64,000 nt of DNA. Source: Branchiostoma floridae (Eukaryota; Chordata; Leptocardii; Amphioxiformes; Branchiostomatidae). The notes under the pieces are model-generated. The model worked only from the letters and a program-made list of their open reading frames with translations. It did not search any database and was not told where the DNA came from. Each line of letters begins with the position of its first letter. The stretch's first letter is position 1. The stretch spans positions 11,816,917 to 11,880,916 of the forward strand of contig NC_049991.1 of assembly GCF_000003815.2 (NCBI RefSeq). The letters run 5' to 3'. Positions 1 to 12,689 of the stretch are shown here, one piece after another. A program made the translations under genes and the position numbers.

Positions 1-1792
1 TGTAATAGCAAATGCCCACCTGGCCTTTTCGGATAAAGAAGAGGACGGTGTGTTCTCTCAGGTTTGCTTAAACCTGGCAGAAAAACACTCAGACGCCGTG
101 GACTTCCCAAAGACGGGTGTGCCAGTAGGCCTTAGCGATGATGAGAGACCCAAGGCGTATCCAGACTTCATGGACAAGTCGCACAAAAAGACTGTACGGA
201 GGTCGGAGAAAGCGATGGGAGAAATGTACAGAGAGTGCCAGGCCATTGAGAACATCTGCAGTGCGCCGGAAAAGACTGACGAGGCTGAAACTATCGAACC
301 CGATCCATACCTGATTCTGCCAACCCACCAACGGTACAAACGTCAGGCTGAACAGAGTAGAGGCCGGTACAACGATCAACTCAAGTACCTGATGGACAGG
401 TATGGCATCGAGACGGAAGCTGAGGCGATGTCAGGGTGCATCGGTAGAATCCACAAGCACATGGATAACCGATACGACAGGCACGAAGTCGAGAGGGTCT
501 TCAAAGAGAGAATCAAGGACCTTCGTCGGCGCACTCGAGAGGAATTCTTCGTAGAGTTCGGAGGAGAGAAGAATGTGAAGAAGAGCGACTATCCTCCAGA
601 GGTACAGGCGAAGGCATCTGCATGGTACGTTGTAACCTATTCTGATGCCAACGAGAACCGTCTTCTCAGCTTTCCTTGGATCGTTGGTGACATCCTTGCC
701 GTGATAAAAGTCACCGTCGCTCCTGACTACCCGGTATCCCTCCATCCTTCTGCTGACCACATCACAGCGGAACTGGAGACGATCTACTCGTCAAAGGCTT
801 TGGAGACCGTCCGCAACCTTTCTGTTGCGTTCAAAAGGCAGTCCGTGCAGCATCAGGTCGTCCAAGCCGTCGTCCTGCGGCATCCCGACACCGTCGCCCT
901 TATCGCGTTCCTGCTGCAGTGGGCACAACAATATCAGCTTCTCGGACGGGACGTCAGGCAAAACCAAATAAGCCAAAAATCGTTCTTGTTCCTGTTAGCA
1001 TCTCATGCCATCAAAAATGGATTCGTCCCCGATCTTGAGTTGGTCGATTACACCCTTGAATGGTCCAAACTGACAAACGACCTTCTCCACCGCTCACACA
1101 AGAGGCATGATACACCCTCTGTCTTTGGAGGCATAGGGTTACTGTGTGTGGACGTCTTCCGCTATCTCGGATCCCACACGTTTGTGTCTGCCCGCGGGAC
1201 TGCCCACATCGTGGCGGACACGGCGCTGATGTTGTCTGAAGGCTGCGCGAAGAACGTCCAGCGCCAGGCGCTCCGGGCCTACCACCTCCTCTCACAGACA
1301 GGCGACATCGGCGCGCTCATTGATACCAACATCACTCAGCGGCAGGAAGAATGGTCTAGGACCTTACCACCAAATCTCTGGAAAAACTACGTCAGCAAAC
1401 GGATCAAACAGGTAAAAAGATCGGACTTATTTCGAGGGTTTTAACTAGCCCTCCAGATTTGTTCTTTCGTCCTGTCCCTGTACGGAAATTTTGATAACCG
1501 CAGTTTTGATGACTTTACTCTCTAGGTCTTTCTTCGTTTTATTCTCACCAAACAGCCTACCATGCTCAGCACTATTTATCCGTTGCCTCCACAGGTTGAG
1601 GAAGACTTGGCCAAGAAGACTGGTGCAGAGGTGCACATCAGGCCAATCAAGGGAAGGCGTCCCAGGGGACGCGTCAGTGGCTCCGGCTCTCACGACGCCA
1701 TCTTGCGATTGGAGTCTGAAGTGGAATTCCTGATACAGTCCAACCCCCTCCAAAGAGCCTTATTTGGGATGGATTCCTGTGTTACTTCCTGA
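1..1792 (+). CDS. Cellular RNA-dependent RNA polymerase, 3' part (paralogue A)
   Basis: The gene enters from the left edge. One open exon runs from base 2 to 1411 (470 codons) and ends in a GT donor at 1412. The next exon runs from 1595 (after an AG) to the TGA at 1790-1792 and keeps the frame, giving 535 residues in the window. The protein aligns throughout with the C-terminal half of the complete RdRP on the minus strand at 2920-9358; both share the block HSDAVDFPKTG near the left edge and the motif LSFPW. Eukaryotic RdRPs of the QDE-1/EGO-1 type copy single-stranded RNA into double-stranded RNA for silencing. The catalytic DLDGD motif would lie just upstream of the window, so activity cannot be judged. 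There is no frameshift or stop in the visible part. The short last exon encodes a basic, KH-like tail. Confidence 0.9.
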
Positions 1793-2330
1793 TATTGTCT
1801 TTTATACACTGTAGAAGGAATGTGAAGAGGACATGGAAAGTGGCGATTACCTGGCATTATTATAAAACATTATAAGGATGATGCTTAGGCCTATACTGAC
1901 AACTGGTTTACTGAAATCGATTGAATGGAACAGTAGTTGACAAAACAGTATGATACGTATGGGGATATAGAGGCTACTGTTGCTAAATGAACTTTGCTTT
2001 TCCATTCAATATTCCCTGGGACAAACCAAAGTACAATATTTACTGTCGCTGGCCATTGTAATTACTTACTTAATATATGTTAAGTATGACTTTGTATAGC
2101 ACTTTGCCTGGTAGTATCTAATGCACTTCACAAAGAATGTCGTGGATTAAGTGAGAAGAAGAAGTAAAACAAATACCAATGACAAGAACAGTCATAACGT
2201 AGGTCAGAGATATTCCAGGAATTATTTCAGATATGTTTTTACCTTGACATTTTGTTATCATAAGGGAAGAAATTAAGATATGTGTATAACCTAACCTTCT
2301 TGCCTTTGTGTATGTGTGTGTGCGTGTGTA

Positions 2331-2380
<50 letters not shown>

Positions 2381-2919
2381 TGAGTGTATGTGTGTGTGTG
2401 TGTATTTGTGTAAGAGAGAGTGTGTACGTGCACATATGTGTGAGTACGTCTGTGTATGTTTATGTGTGTTATGCAAACTAAGGCCTTTGCAGAACTTGCA
2501 GCCAATTGTGTAATGTTACACCCCTGTTTAAGCTACCCAACGTTATATGCTAAAATTGAGGATATACGCCCTTCCTGTCTTACAGTGAGAGAGTAATGGT
2601 AAGTATATTGGTAAAAAAAAAAACGTCTAACAGCACAAGGTTTAAATTGTGACTTTAATGGTGGTAAAAGCCATGATTTAAAATATAGCACATTAAAAGC
2701 GTCAAGGAAACACAATAAATTCAATATCAGTCACGTCTTTCCGAGTTCAAGAGATATCTACCACACACACCGCACGCGCAACGCTGCCAAGAATATAACC
2801 GGCATTTGTAATGGAGATAACGAAAGAAGCTAATACTAAACGCGTAGACAAAAGCTAATTTCTAGTAGCAACCACACTTTTCTTGTATTTCATATTTTAC
2901 CCGCTTCCGATGACTTCCA
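1793..2919. other. Intergenic space between two convergent RdRP genes
   Basis: About 1.1 kb separates the two stop codons. It is AT-rich and holds a long TG microsatellite but no gene I can support. Short open frames over the TG run are made of repetitive Thr-His or Val-Cys codons and are not real. Confidence 0.7.
2310..2470. repeat. (TG)n microsatellite
   Basis: There is an almost pure TG core at about 2332-2378, with interrupted TG/TA/GA units on either side. It lies between the tail-to-tail RdRP genes. Confidence 0.95.
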
Positions 2920-5900
2920 CTATCTAGATTTGGGACTTTGCCGACGTCGCGACCAAGGTCGTCCGTGGTTATTCTTGTATCTATCAATCAAGTCGTCCAT
3001 GACTAGCTGGAGCTCAGTGATGCTTTCCTCTGTACCAACGGCAGACAAATGTCCCCGGTACGGTCCTGGGACTCGTTTCAGTGGACGGACATGAACCTGC
3101 TGTGCACCAGTCTCCTTTGACAGCTCTTGTTCCCGCTGTTAAGAAAAACAAAAGCAAATATCAAAGCTAACTAGAACTATGTAGCTTTGGTGGTAAACTA
3201 CTATACTTGGCTCCATTCATTTTCAAACTGTAAGTCTGGGGCAGTGGAACATTTCAACGACTTTTTAAAAAATTCATCTATTGCATATTGTAAACCATCG
3301 CATGCAGGGGGAGAAAACTATTCCTGAAAGATAGCAAGAACTGATACTCAAAGTTCGAATGATAAAACGGCACAAATATCCCACCCTCACACTCAGGGTT
3401 GACTATCGCGGCAAAGCCTAAGCTTTGTCGCGACAGTCAACCCTGAGTGTGAGGGTGGAATACAAGAATTTGACACTAACTCATGTGATTTCTTCCACTG
3501 CATATGGTAGCTGACATTTTTTAGATTTGGCACGTAAAATTATGATTAGTTTAAAATGTGCTCAGAAGACGTGTCTTATTCGATTATGAAGAACACAAGC
3601 ATCGCCCGATGACCGCAGCCCCAAAACACTCATTCGTTTATGACGGCTAGCCTTTTAGTTCTAGTTACAGGATTCAGTAGAATGTCTTACCTCCCTCTGG
3701 TGTCTGTAGAAGTACTGGCTCCACAAGTTCGGAGGTATTTCCATATCCCATCGGATTTCCTTGTAGGTGTCCATAGTGCTCGCAAGTCGCCGAATATCTC
3801 CTGTTTGTGCCAACAGGTGATAGGCTACCAGCGCCTTACCGTGGAGATTCCCTCTGGCGCTACCGGGCAGTAGTTGCGAGATGCCGTGAATAGCAACCTC
3901 GGTGGTCTCCAGGAATCCGTAAGAACTCAAGTATCTCAGAAAGCTGATGCAGAGTTCTCCCGCACATTTCCCCTCTGGCATAAAGCGCGTGTCGTAGTAA
4001 CCATTTTCCCTTGTTCGTCGAATGAAGGCACGCAGTTTTGAAATTTCATTTTCTGTCGGCATGCCCAAATCTTCAAAGAAGCCTTGTTTGACAGCATTAA
4101 CAACGAAGAGGAAGAGTAGATTTGTCTGGTTAATCTGAGAATAATGTTCACCCCAAATCATTTGATCCTTTCCCCATTGCAAGAGAAAGGAAACTAGGTG
4201 CATAGCAGTAGCGTACTGCCGTATGTACATCAGTACGTACGATAGAACTCGACTGTGTAAGTCATCTCTTGAACCCATCACATTCATAACGGTAGTGTAG
4301 AACTGTGTCCCGTACACTTCATCTAAATCCCTTGTGATTCTGTCGAAGACTGGCTGTTCAACGATTGGAGAAGAGCGTGTTGCTCTTTTCTTCAGCTCAG
4401 CTAGAACATCTGCCACCACCCATGGGAAGCTGAGCAAATTGGGATTACCCGTGCTGTAGGAGGCGTGGTACCAGGCGGACGCTTTTGCCATGACATTCTC
4501 AGGACAATGGTCTAAGTCTATGCTGTCTTCACCTCCGAATTCGGCAAAGAATTCCTGTCTGGTCTGTTTGCGAAGATGGGCGATCCGGTCCTTGGCGATT
4601 CTTTCTGCCTCAAACCTCTCATAACGGTCTTCCATGTGGTGGTGCATTCTGACGAAGCATCCCGATACGGCCTCAGCTTCTGTGTCAATCCCGTACTGAC
4701 TCATCAGATCCTGTAGCTTGTCGTAGAAGTCGTCTTTAGCCTGACGAGAAGACACAGCATACCGTTTACGGTCTTTATGTGTGAAATCTGGGTCTATTTC
4801 GATATTTTTACCTCCAGTGTCCTTGTCTTTATGTAGATGACTGCAAACCCGTTCAATCCTAAGACACTCCCGGTACATCTTGCCCTGGACGGCCTCTGAC
4901 CGTCTTGACGTCTTCCCTTTCTTCTTGCCCATAAAATCTGGATACTCCAAAGGTCTCTCTTCCATTTTTAAAGTTGGGCATACTCCTGTCTTTGGAAAAT
5001 CGACTGCATCGGAATGCTTTTTAGCTAGTCCAAGGCATTTACTGGAAAATATGCCTTCTTTCTCGGTGTGCGCAAAAGCGAGATGTGCGTTAGCAATCTG
5101 CCCAAGCCTGTCATTTGCAATGTACTCGACAATGAAATCTATGATGTCATGGGTTTCGACACTTGGTAGCTCTTTCTTCGGCTGTGCCGTGAAGTCCATG
5201 GGCCCCTGATTGGGTTTCGGGAATATCAAACCTGGATACCAGGTGACGAAGAACTGGTCGCCATCCAGGTCTCCTCCCGACATCTCGTTTGGATGCGGTC
5301 GCGGTCCTTTGGAGGGGAAGACGATGACGTCAACCATATGATGCAGTGAGGGAATGTCGACTGCCCTGAGTTTCCGTAGGTCTCCCGGGTGGAAACACGG
5401 ATTCCGTGTAACAACGACGTCTCCTGTCACTTTGGTTTGGCCCCCTTTGTCTGTGATATCCTCCGTGTATTGGACGAAGACTTGTCCGTACTCCAGTGTG
5501 CCTGTCTCGTCCAGGACACCCAACATGTTCCGTCCGTACTCGGGTGGGATCTCTATTCTCGCTCTTCGTCTTAGTTCTCCTGTAAAATAATTAGTTTTGC
5601 GTCAACATACTGCAAAGGGAAAAAACACGTTTGAAAATCAAAAATGACATTGACATATACCAGTATGTGACTGGCGATTAACAAAATTGAAGTAGTCGCT
5701 TATCAACAAGCGAATTTTATTCGGTGGTGAAATCACCGACCAGATGATGATGGAGCTCTTGGTCGATATAGGATATGATTCATGAAGTAGTTTGGGCACC
5801 CTGCTGCGTTACGTATCTGAGTTGGAGTTGGCGCCAAATCTCACACATATTACAACACAAAACCAGTCAGCAATTATTGCTTACCGAGGAAGCAGGTGAA

Positions 5901-8900
5901 CATTTTTTGTAGCATGGCCCTGAAGAACGGTTCTGTGGTGACATGGAGTCCACAACGGGACAGTCTGCCCAAAGGTAACCCTAGTGGCTGTGCCCTTCTC
6001 TTCATGGATTCGAATGCAACGTCCTCTCTCACAAGCATGTCGGACAGATTCTGCAGCATTGCCTCTTGGAGCTGCTGAAAGGTCTGGTCAGGAACGCCCA
6101 ACGCTGATAGGATAGTGATCACCTGCCTGTTCAGGTACAGTCGACCTTGAAGAGAAAATTGGTAGCTGTACAAAAGAGGAATTATAACTTAAATGACACA
6201 AGGTGGATAAAAATTACGGAGCTCGTAAACACAGGCGTAGCTGGGTGCCAGTATGTCTAATCTCTAGATCCCCTGTGCGTAAATAAGATACTTGTGTCTA
6301 ATAGTCATTGATTCTTTTAGGTAGGGTCCAATAAGTAGTTGTCAAAAGTTGACAAGGGTAGAATCCATGCTGTTTAAGTTACCTGGATGACTGGTCATGC
6401 AGATTTCAATCTGTTGATCAAAGGACAGAAACTTCATCATACTCGGCCGAACTTCCATCACATCACTGTCGAGACTTGGATCCACTGCCACCACACCCTT
6501 GACTCCTCCGTACCGGATCTGGTAGGCTGATGGTACTTCTGTTTCACCACGGCCTATCGCTCTACGTTCATTTACCTTCTGTGCCAGTGACTGTGATATC
6601 TTGCCAATACCATCAGAGAAGCAGTAGACGTTGGGATAGCCACCTTTAACCTCAGGTATCCTGACCACCTCCCCGGCAGAGATCAGGGCAGTCACACTTG
6701 GCTCGGTGTTGGAGAAGCACTGGCCCATGCGTGCAAGCACGGTAGCAGGGCATCTGAAGAAGAGAGAGGAAAATATCACTGAACATTTGATAGTGTTGTT
6801 ACATTTAATTGTAAAGGTGGTGAATTGATTTTCTTGGTATCCCATGATATTCTACAAAAATGACACAAAGCAATTACTTGATGTCAGAGAAGTCTCCCAT
6901 GTCTTTTCTGATGGACTCGGCTGTATTCTTCCCGTCTGAAGCGAAGAACCAGACGTTGTGCTCCCTAAGCTGGCTGTTAGAGGCAGCTAGGAATACGTAT
7001 TTCCTGTAAGGCAAAAGGACATTTACTATTGGGAGCATCTGTTTGATAATCTGATTTCAAATAAAATAGAAAAGACAACTTTAGTTATGAGATCTTCTGA
7101 AAGTGGGAAATGAAGAATCGGACACAACAGGATAAACCAATTAGCAGTATACGCTTGTTCAATTTTACAGACTATGTCTTGAATTGAGGAAGTTACTCTG
7201 TCTGTACCTGTCTCCGACTAACAGCCCGTCCTGAAGGAATTTTTTGACACGTGTAAATGTCGTCTCCTCCTCGCCTCCTACTGCTGACAGCTTGCAGAAG
7301 TCTTCGTCCCGAATGGACACCCTCATAAAGTTGTCCTCACCGTACTTCCGAAGGATTCTGCATATCAAACAGCAAATTCACAAACATTTACATCGTTGTG
7401 AGCCACCAGGTACCATTATTCTCGATTTAGGGCAAATTGAAAAGAAGATATGGAATTAATCATTGTCACACATTCGTAATATATCAGCTACTGATGTATT
7501 ATTTGAGATGATAAGCAGATCTACTCTCCGAGCAGAGGTTGAATCGCACAGATATATTAGTACTCGGACAAAAATATACGGGCGCTCTTTGAAGAGCGCC
7601 CGTGTAATTTTTCCGACTGCAACTATATCTGCGCGATGCAACCTCTGCTTGGAGAGTAAAGCAGATCATCCCTAACCTGTTATCCCGCACTATTTCAGGG
7701 TGCATGAACATCAGGCGGGTCGGTGTGACGAAGACGCGGCGCACCATGCGGTGGGCAGCCGGGTACTGGGACTGCTCTGCCTCGAGGATGATGTCCCTCA
7801 TGGCAAGTAGTTTCCGTAGTGTAGTGTCGATGTCCGCAAATCTACAACAAGAGTTCGAAAATCGTACTCCGTGAAATATTTACAGATTTTACTTCTAACA
7901 CCTCTGTACTTCCTACCTGTCTACTGACGATTCAAATAACTACGCACACACACACACACAAACAGACACCAAAAAAACAAAGACTTTGCACACGGAGTCA
8001 AAAAATCATTGTAGTCCATTGCTAAGCTGATGATTATGGGCAATATCTATCTTGAACTGTGTAATCTAGTAAAATAGATAGTCACCTGTTACTTTCCACA
8101 GTCAGGGTAAGCCGTCGAAGTATTTCGCAGACAAACCTCGGACCGAATCGTTCTTCGTCTTCTTCCATATCTTGGAGTTTTTGAAAGAAATGCTGGTTGA
8201 CAAGGACCTGGTCCGTCACACTGTACCCGCGCGAGAGAAATACGCGCAGCGCGTAAACACACTCGAAGTGTGTCAGTGAAGGTTCTTGCTCTAGGGCTGA
8301 AGGTTTGATACAGTGCACGGACAAATAGTTTGCTGTGAAGCCACAACTCTGGCACAGGCGGCTGAGGACAGCATGGGAGTTTACGGTATCATTATTTTCA
8401 ATAACCAACTGGAGACAGGAAGAATATCCAAGATCTCGACGTGTGCATCCTGCAAATGATGTGGTACGCCTCCAAACTGTCTTCGTATTAACGGAGTCAA
8501 TCCTGTCAACACCACAGTCGTTGCCTGGATCGGTCGCCCTGAATACCTAAACCATTGTAAAACAAAGGGTGTTGCACTGTACTTAAAGTGTCATGGTCGA
8601 CAACAGATGTACGTCATTGAAATGACAAAATTACAAAGTAGACTCTATACACATCACACGAATCTTGTAACAGCAACAACGTCTTAGTGCTGGTCACATT
8701 TATTGGGACAAATCGTTATTACCTTTAGTGGATGTTTGAGGAAGAGGTACAGTTCTGTCTGTGCATCGCTGTCGTCGACAAGGATGTAATCCTCCAGGTT
8801 GTCATAATCCACTTCGAACTTGTGAAGATCTTCGTCTTCGCATGGCTTGAAGTGAACCACAAGCTGTCTCCGGTCATGTTCAAAGGTCACCTGTCTCTCA

Positions 8901-9358
8901 AGACCTCTCGAGTCGTCTTCAGACCCAGAGTCGTGGTCTGACACGTCATAGTGGTTGATGAATGTACTTCTCTCTCGAAAAGCACCCAGGGCAAATGTTT
9001 TCAGTGCAATATCAGAGTGAGTGGGAGTGTTTCTCTGGGTTTTGTCAAAAACACCTGTTTTCTCTTCGGGAGTAAGCCATCCAAGTCCGAATATACAGTG
9101 ACCGAGTTTGCACCATTCCAGTCGCAGGAAACAGAACAATTCTTCTGTCGTGTCATATTCGTTGGCATTCCGTGGCTGTACTTTAAATTCTGTACTACGG
9201 ACAGCGTCTTGGTTCCACGTCTGACCGCTGTTTAAAGTGGTCTCAGACACAACACGGGAGTTCCTTTTCATGAAGCGGTCCAAGCTCTTTCGAACATCGC
9301 TATCTAGGGACCGTTCCAACGTGACAGTCACGGACAGGGGGAACGCTGGTTCACTCAT
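2920..9358 (-). CDS. Cellular RNA-dependent RNA polymerase, complete (paralogue B)
   Basis: Nine coding exons (minus strand) join in frame: 9358-8723, 8546-8086, 7841-7677, 7357-7208, 7003-6878, 6753-6383, 6145-5885, 5579-3691 and 3135-2920, giving 1424 residues. All introns are GT-AG. The QDE-1/EGO-1 family hallmarks appear in order: TPTRLMF (exon 3), FSDGIGKIS near residue 558, YGGVKG and VRPSMMKF near 594-621, LNRQVI at the start of exon 7, and the metal-binding MSGGDLDGD with DLDGD at residues 827-831 (bases 5257-5271). These enzymes make double-stranded RNA from single-stranded RNA in the nucleus or cytoplasm. The N-terminal 212 residues have no family motif I recognise. The last exon encodes a KH-like segment and a basic end. 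The start is the first ATG of the open exon; the exon 2 acceptor was chosen at 8547 because the alternative at 8539 breaks frame. It appears intact and is probably functional. Confidence 0.93.
3381..3458. repeat. Near-perfect 37-bp-arm hairpin in the last intron of RdRP B
   Basis: The arms are 3381-3417 and 3422-3458 with a 4-base CTAA loop. They differ at two positions out of 37. It lies in the intron between the 5579-3691 exon and the last coding exon (3135-2920). It looks like a tiny foldback MITE; no clear target-site duplication is visible. Confidence 0.9.
7523..7657. mobile_element. Foldback MITE in an intron of RdRP B
   Basis: The ends are ACTCTCC and GGAGAGT. The outer arms carry GCAGAGGTTG and CAACCTCTGC, and the centre is a perfect palindrome built on CGGGCGCTCTT. 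The element lies wholly between exons 3 and 4 of RdRP B. The AACCTCTGCTTGGAGA end is shared with the element at 54476-54633, which points to one family. Confidence 0.8.
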
Positions 9359-10900
9359 TGTGATGGTATAACGTGGAGTGGACTCAATCCTCAGCTAACC
9401 GACATCTGTCGCACCGCAGTCATCCCTCAGTAAAACACCTGAAGCCGCATAGTATCCGTGTAGAATTTTTTGTCAGCCTGGCATATCACGTGGTAGTCAA
9501 GTCTGTGTAACGTAAACCCTACTTCCCGGGGCTGCAACTGGTCCCTACCCGCCAGGGGCCGGCGATGTTGGGCGGGCCTCCATAAGCACGATTTAATCAT
9601 GCTAATCACATGATACCTAGCAATAACAAAAACAAATCGACGTTTTCATACTCCTTATGAAATAAAACAAAGCAAAACAATGCGCCTTGACATAACGTTC
9701 ATAACAAAGTTATGTCATGAAAGTATCATCAATTACAAGTGGGTCTGTTACGTACCCCCCAGACTCAACAGTTTGGGAATTAAATCCACTTGAGTCATGC
9801 AATGGCATAATATGCTTCATTCGTTCATCAACATCGAGGCGTGAGGAAAGTAGCAGCTTGGGGGGGGGGGGGGGTTCCCAACGACAGGAAGTCACACAAG
9901 GTAAGTAGACATTCACATTCAACGTAAGACGCACCAGGGGATTCCCCGGTAGGTGATGTCATTTGCCCTGTTGCTACGTACAGATCAGTTTCAGTGGTAA
10001 AAGAAATCCAACAAAAAAGCCATAAAGCAAGCCATGTACTACCCCAAAGGCATGTAACACTTGTGCTGCGTCAGTAACGGTCTTTCTGAATATACGAAAA
10101 ACACGAATAAGCGGTATATATCAGCAATAAGGAAGTACAGGGAAGTTTGTTCTAGAAAAATCGATTAGCACTTTTGCTCACTTCCTGAAAAATAACAATT
10201 TCTATAGCTCAAACACACCAGTTGTGATTACCTGGAATCAAATAAACCGTCTTACCAGGCTAAGGTTTTGTGATTACTTCTGAGCATATGCTTAAAGCTG
10301 ACGCTAATGTCACAATAGAGGAAGTTAACTGTCCCACACAAGGGCGAAACCATTTAGGACTCAGCGCCTGCAGGTAGAGAACGTACGTGTTCCATGACTC
10401 ACCTGTAGCGCTGTTCACCAGAGTACACCTGGCCATCTTGTCGACAGAAGGGAAGTACTAGTAGACACCGCTTGCCTGGCTGACACCAACACCCAAACGC
10501 AGCAGACAGGACAACCTGTGTTTCCCCCCACCACTTCGCCACGGTTTCACTCGGGACTTACCTGTTCTATAATTAGTTTGACGCTGTCAGCTACCGTGCG
10601 GGGGTAAAGGTCGAGCAAACAATGACAGGTGTGACACTTTATACCATTGCAATGCCGTCAAGTGTAGTGTTATACTATGTCCATAGAAACTTGCATTGTC
10701 ATCAGCGGCCAACGGCAATCTATATGTTGTTTAGCTTTGTACTAGTCATGTGAAGTAACTCAGTAGGGTGCCGTTCAACCAGCCGACGTGTCTTCGGACA
10801 TTTTCTCGACATGAACGTTCTGCATGAGCAAACAAACAGAATGGCGTCTGTGGATCATGTATTCGGTGCCAGTGGTCGTTACTAGTGCCTGCATTACACA
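9359..10900. other. Upstream region of RdRP B, no coding gene seen
   Basis: This is the presumed 5' flank of the minus-strand RdRP. Strong minus-strand donor consensus sites lie near 10402 (CTACAG then GTGAGT) and 10559 (GAACAG then GTAAGT). A non-coding first exon may therefore sit around 10.4-10.6 kb and splice to a site just upstream of the ATG at 9358. A poly-G run lies near 9860. The 5' exon is inference; transcript data would settle it. Confidence 0.35.
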
Positions 10901-10934
10901 GTATGGTTCGTAGGATCATTATTTCGCTCTAGCC

Positions 10935-10980
10935 CCCCCCCCCCCCCACACACACACAGACACACACACACAGAGGCACA

Positions 10981-11019
<39 letters not shown>

Positions 11020-11178
11020 ACACACACACACACACAAACAAACACACACACCCATACAGACACAGACACACACACACAGCCAGACACACACACACACACA
11101 CAGAGACACACAGACACACACTGACACACACACACAGACAGACACACACACACAGACACACACGCGCGCGCGCGCGCA
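10935..11178. repeat. Poly-C run followed by (CA)n microsatellite
   Basis: A C homopolymer at about 10932-10947 leads into roughly 220 bases of interrupted CA repeats that end in a short CGCG run at about 11163-11177. The open frames reading through it are repeat artefacts. Confidence 0.95.
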
Positions 11179-11429
11179 AAATACCCTGCAGTTACGCCAC
11201 AAGACCCCTCACGACCCACACATAACTCTATAGAGGTATATTATGGGAATTTTGATATCTGTGACAAGTGTAAGTTAGTCAAAAATTAACATCACCATAC
11301 ATTGATTATGTAAATGTGGAATTCACTTGCATGAAATTTCTCTCTATTTTCTTTCTTTTGTTATGTCTCCGAACTCTAGTTTTTGAATGTGAACTTATGT
11401 GCATACATGTATATGCCATGTGGAACCTC

Positions 11430-11892
11430 GGGTTGGCTATAAATGGTCAATTTATAACTCTGTGTTACATGTACAAATACTTGGGTATACAAATTGAAGA
11501 TCATTTGAATTTGATATGCCATGTCAAAGACGTACTAAATTAAGACGATCATTAAGTATTATGAAGCATGCCAGTCTCTTTGTGTCTACGTCAGCACTTC
11601 TTACTTTATCTTCCTACCGTACATAACATATGTTAGTTCTGTATGGGATACTGCACCGGAGCAAGACCCTCAACACTCCAACGGATGCAGAACAGGGCCG
11701 GGAAGCTGCTACTGAGGGCACCGTACAGAACACCCTCGGCGAGTCAAAACTAACGTTACTATAATTAACAATGGTCCGTAGGGATGTGTGTAGAAGATCC
11801 ATCTCCTACTTAGTCACAATTCTATGGAATAGTCTGAGGGAGTACTTGAGGCAGGCGCCTACAGTCGTTACTTTTAGGGCGACTATATAAAC
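11430..11892 (+). pseudogene. Decayed LINE reverse-transcriptase C-terminus
   Basis: Three blocks in different frames match the usual order at the end of CR1/L2/Jockey-like LINE polymerases. The first reads KYLGIQIEDHLN (about 11490-11512, compare YLGVxID). The second reads LQRMQNRAGKLLL followed by APYRTPSA (about 11675-11735, compare RVQNRAARL). The third reads LWNSLREYLRQAP (about 11823-11860, compare WNSLP near the end). Frameshifts separate them, so this is a dead copy. The clade is not certain. Confidence 0.75.
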
Positions 11893-12689
11893 TATGTAAC
11901 TATGGACTAACTATGAGATGATGGGCTTATATTATGTTGACTGTTTCGAACATGAGTATGGAATGTTGAATTGTAAATTACTTTGCGTATTTGAGAAGGA
12001 AAGATCTCTGACCCCCTTCACTCTTGAGGTCTTTAAAAACGTCTTAGGCCGAAAATGTATCAAGGTTAAACAAAGGTGGAAAAAACGTTGAAGAATTATG
12101 GTGTAGGGAACAAGGCTATGTATAATAAATGAATCTTGGAATTTCACACAGATTTCAATTTGATGAGCGATAACCAGTGCATCGTTGTGTAGCAGCCCAA
12201 TTCTTCATCGGATTTGCAGAAGACATAATGTAAACTTCCAATGTTTGTTAAAAGTACACTCAGCAACTACTGTATGCTGAATAAACTTTATTTCCAACGT
12301 TAACGTATGCATGTATGCATAAATGTGCGTTATACAATAATATTCAGATATTACAAAAACGGCAATCCCGTAATTTAGATCGGTAACAGGGTCTGTCCTT
12401 GGTGCTGAAATGGTGGTCGGCACAACAATCCCTGGTGTCATCTTCATACACACAGCTTTCACTTGCTAAAGATGCGATGCAGGGTCCTAAGATACACTCT
12501 GATTTACCCTTTCATTTTGTATAAATGTGTGAAATGTACACATAAAGCATCTCTGGCAAATGACAGACACATCATATGATCATTGGGATATGCGGTGTTT
12601 AATCATCAATACTTTACATCAACGGATTTGATGGGCATTACAGACCGGAACATTAAAAACGAATCTTTACGAACACGAGTGTTTCCAAA

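Noticed and set aside
2118-2513. Open frames of 60-105 codons over the TG microsatellite
   Set aside because: Products are repetitive Thr-His or Val-Cys strings dictated by the dinucleotide repeat.
10894-11219. Three overlapping minus-strand frames rich in Cys-Val
   Set aside because: They read straight through the CA microsatellite and have no other sequence content.
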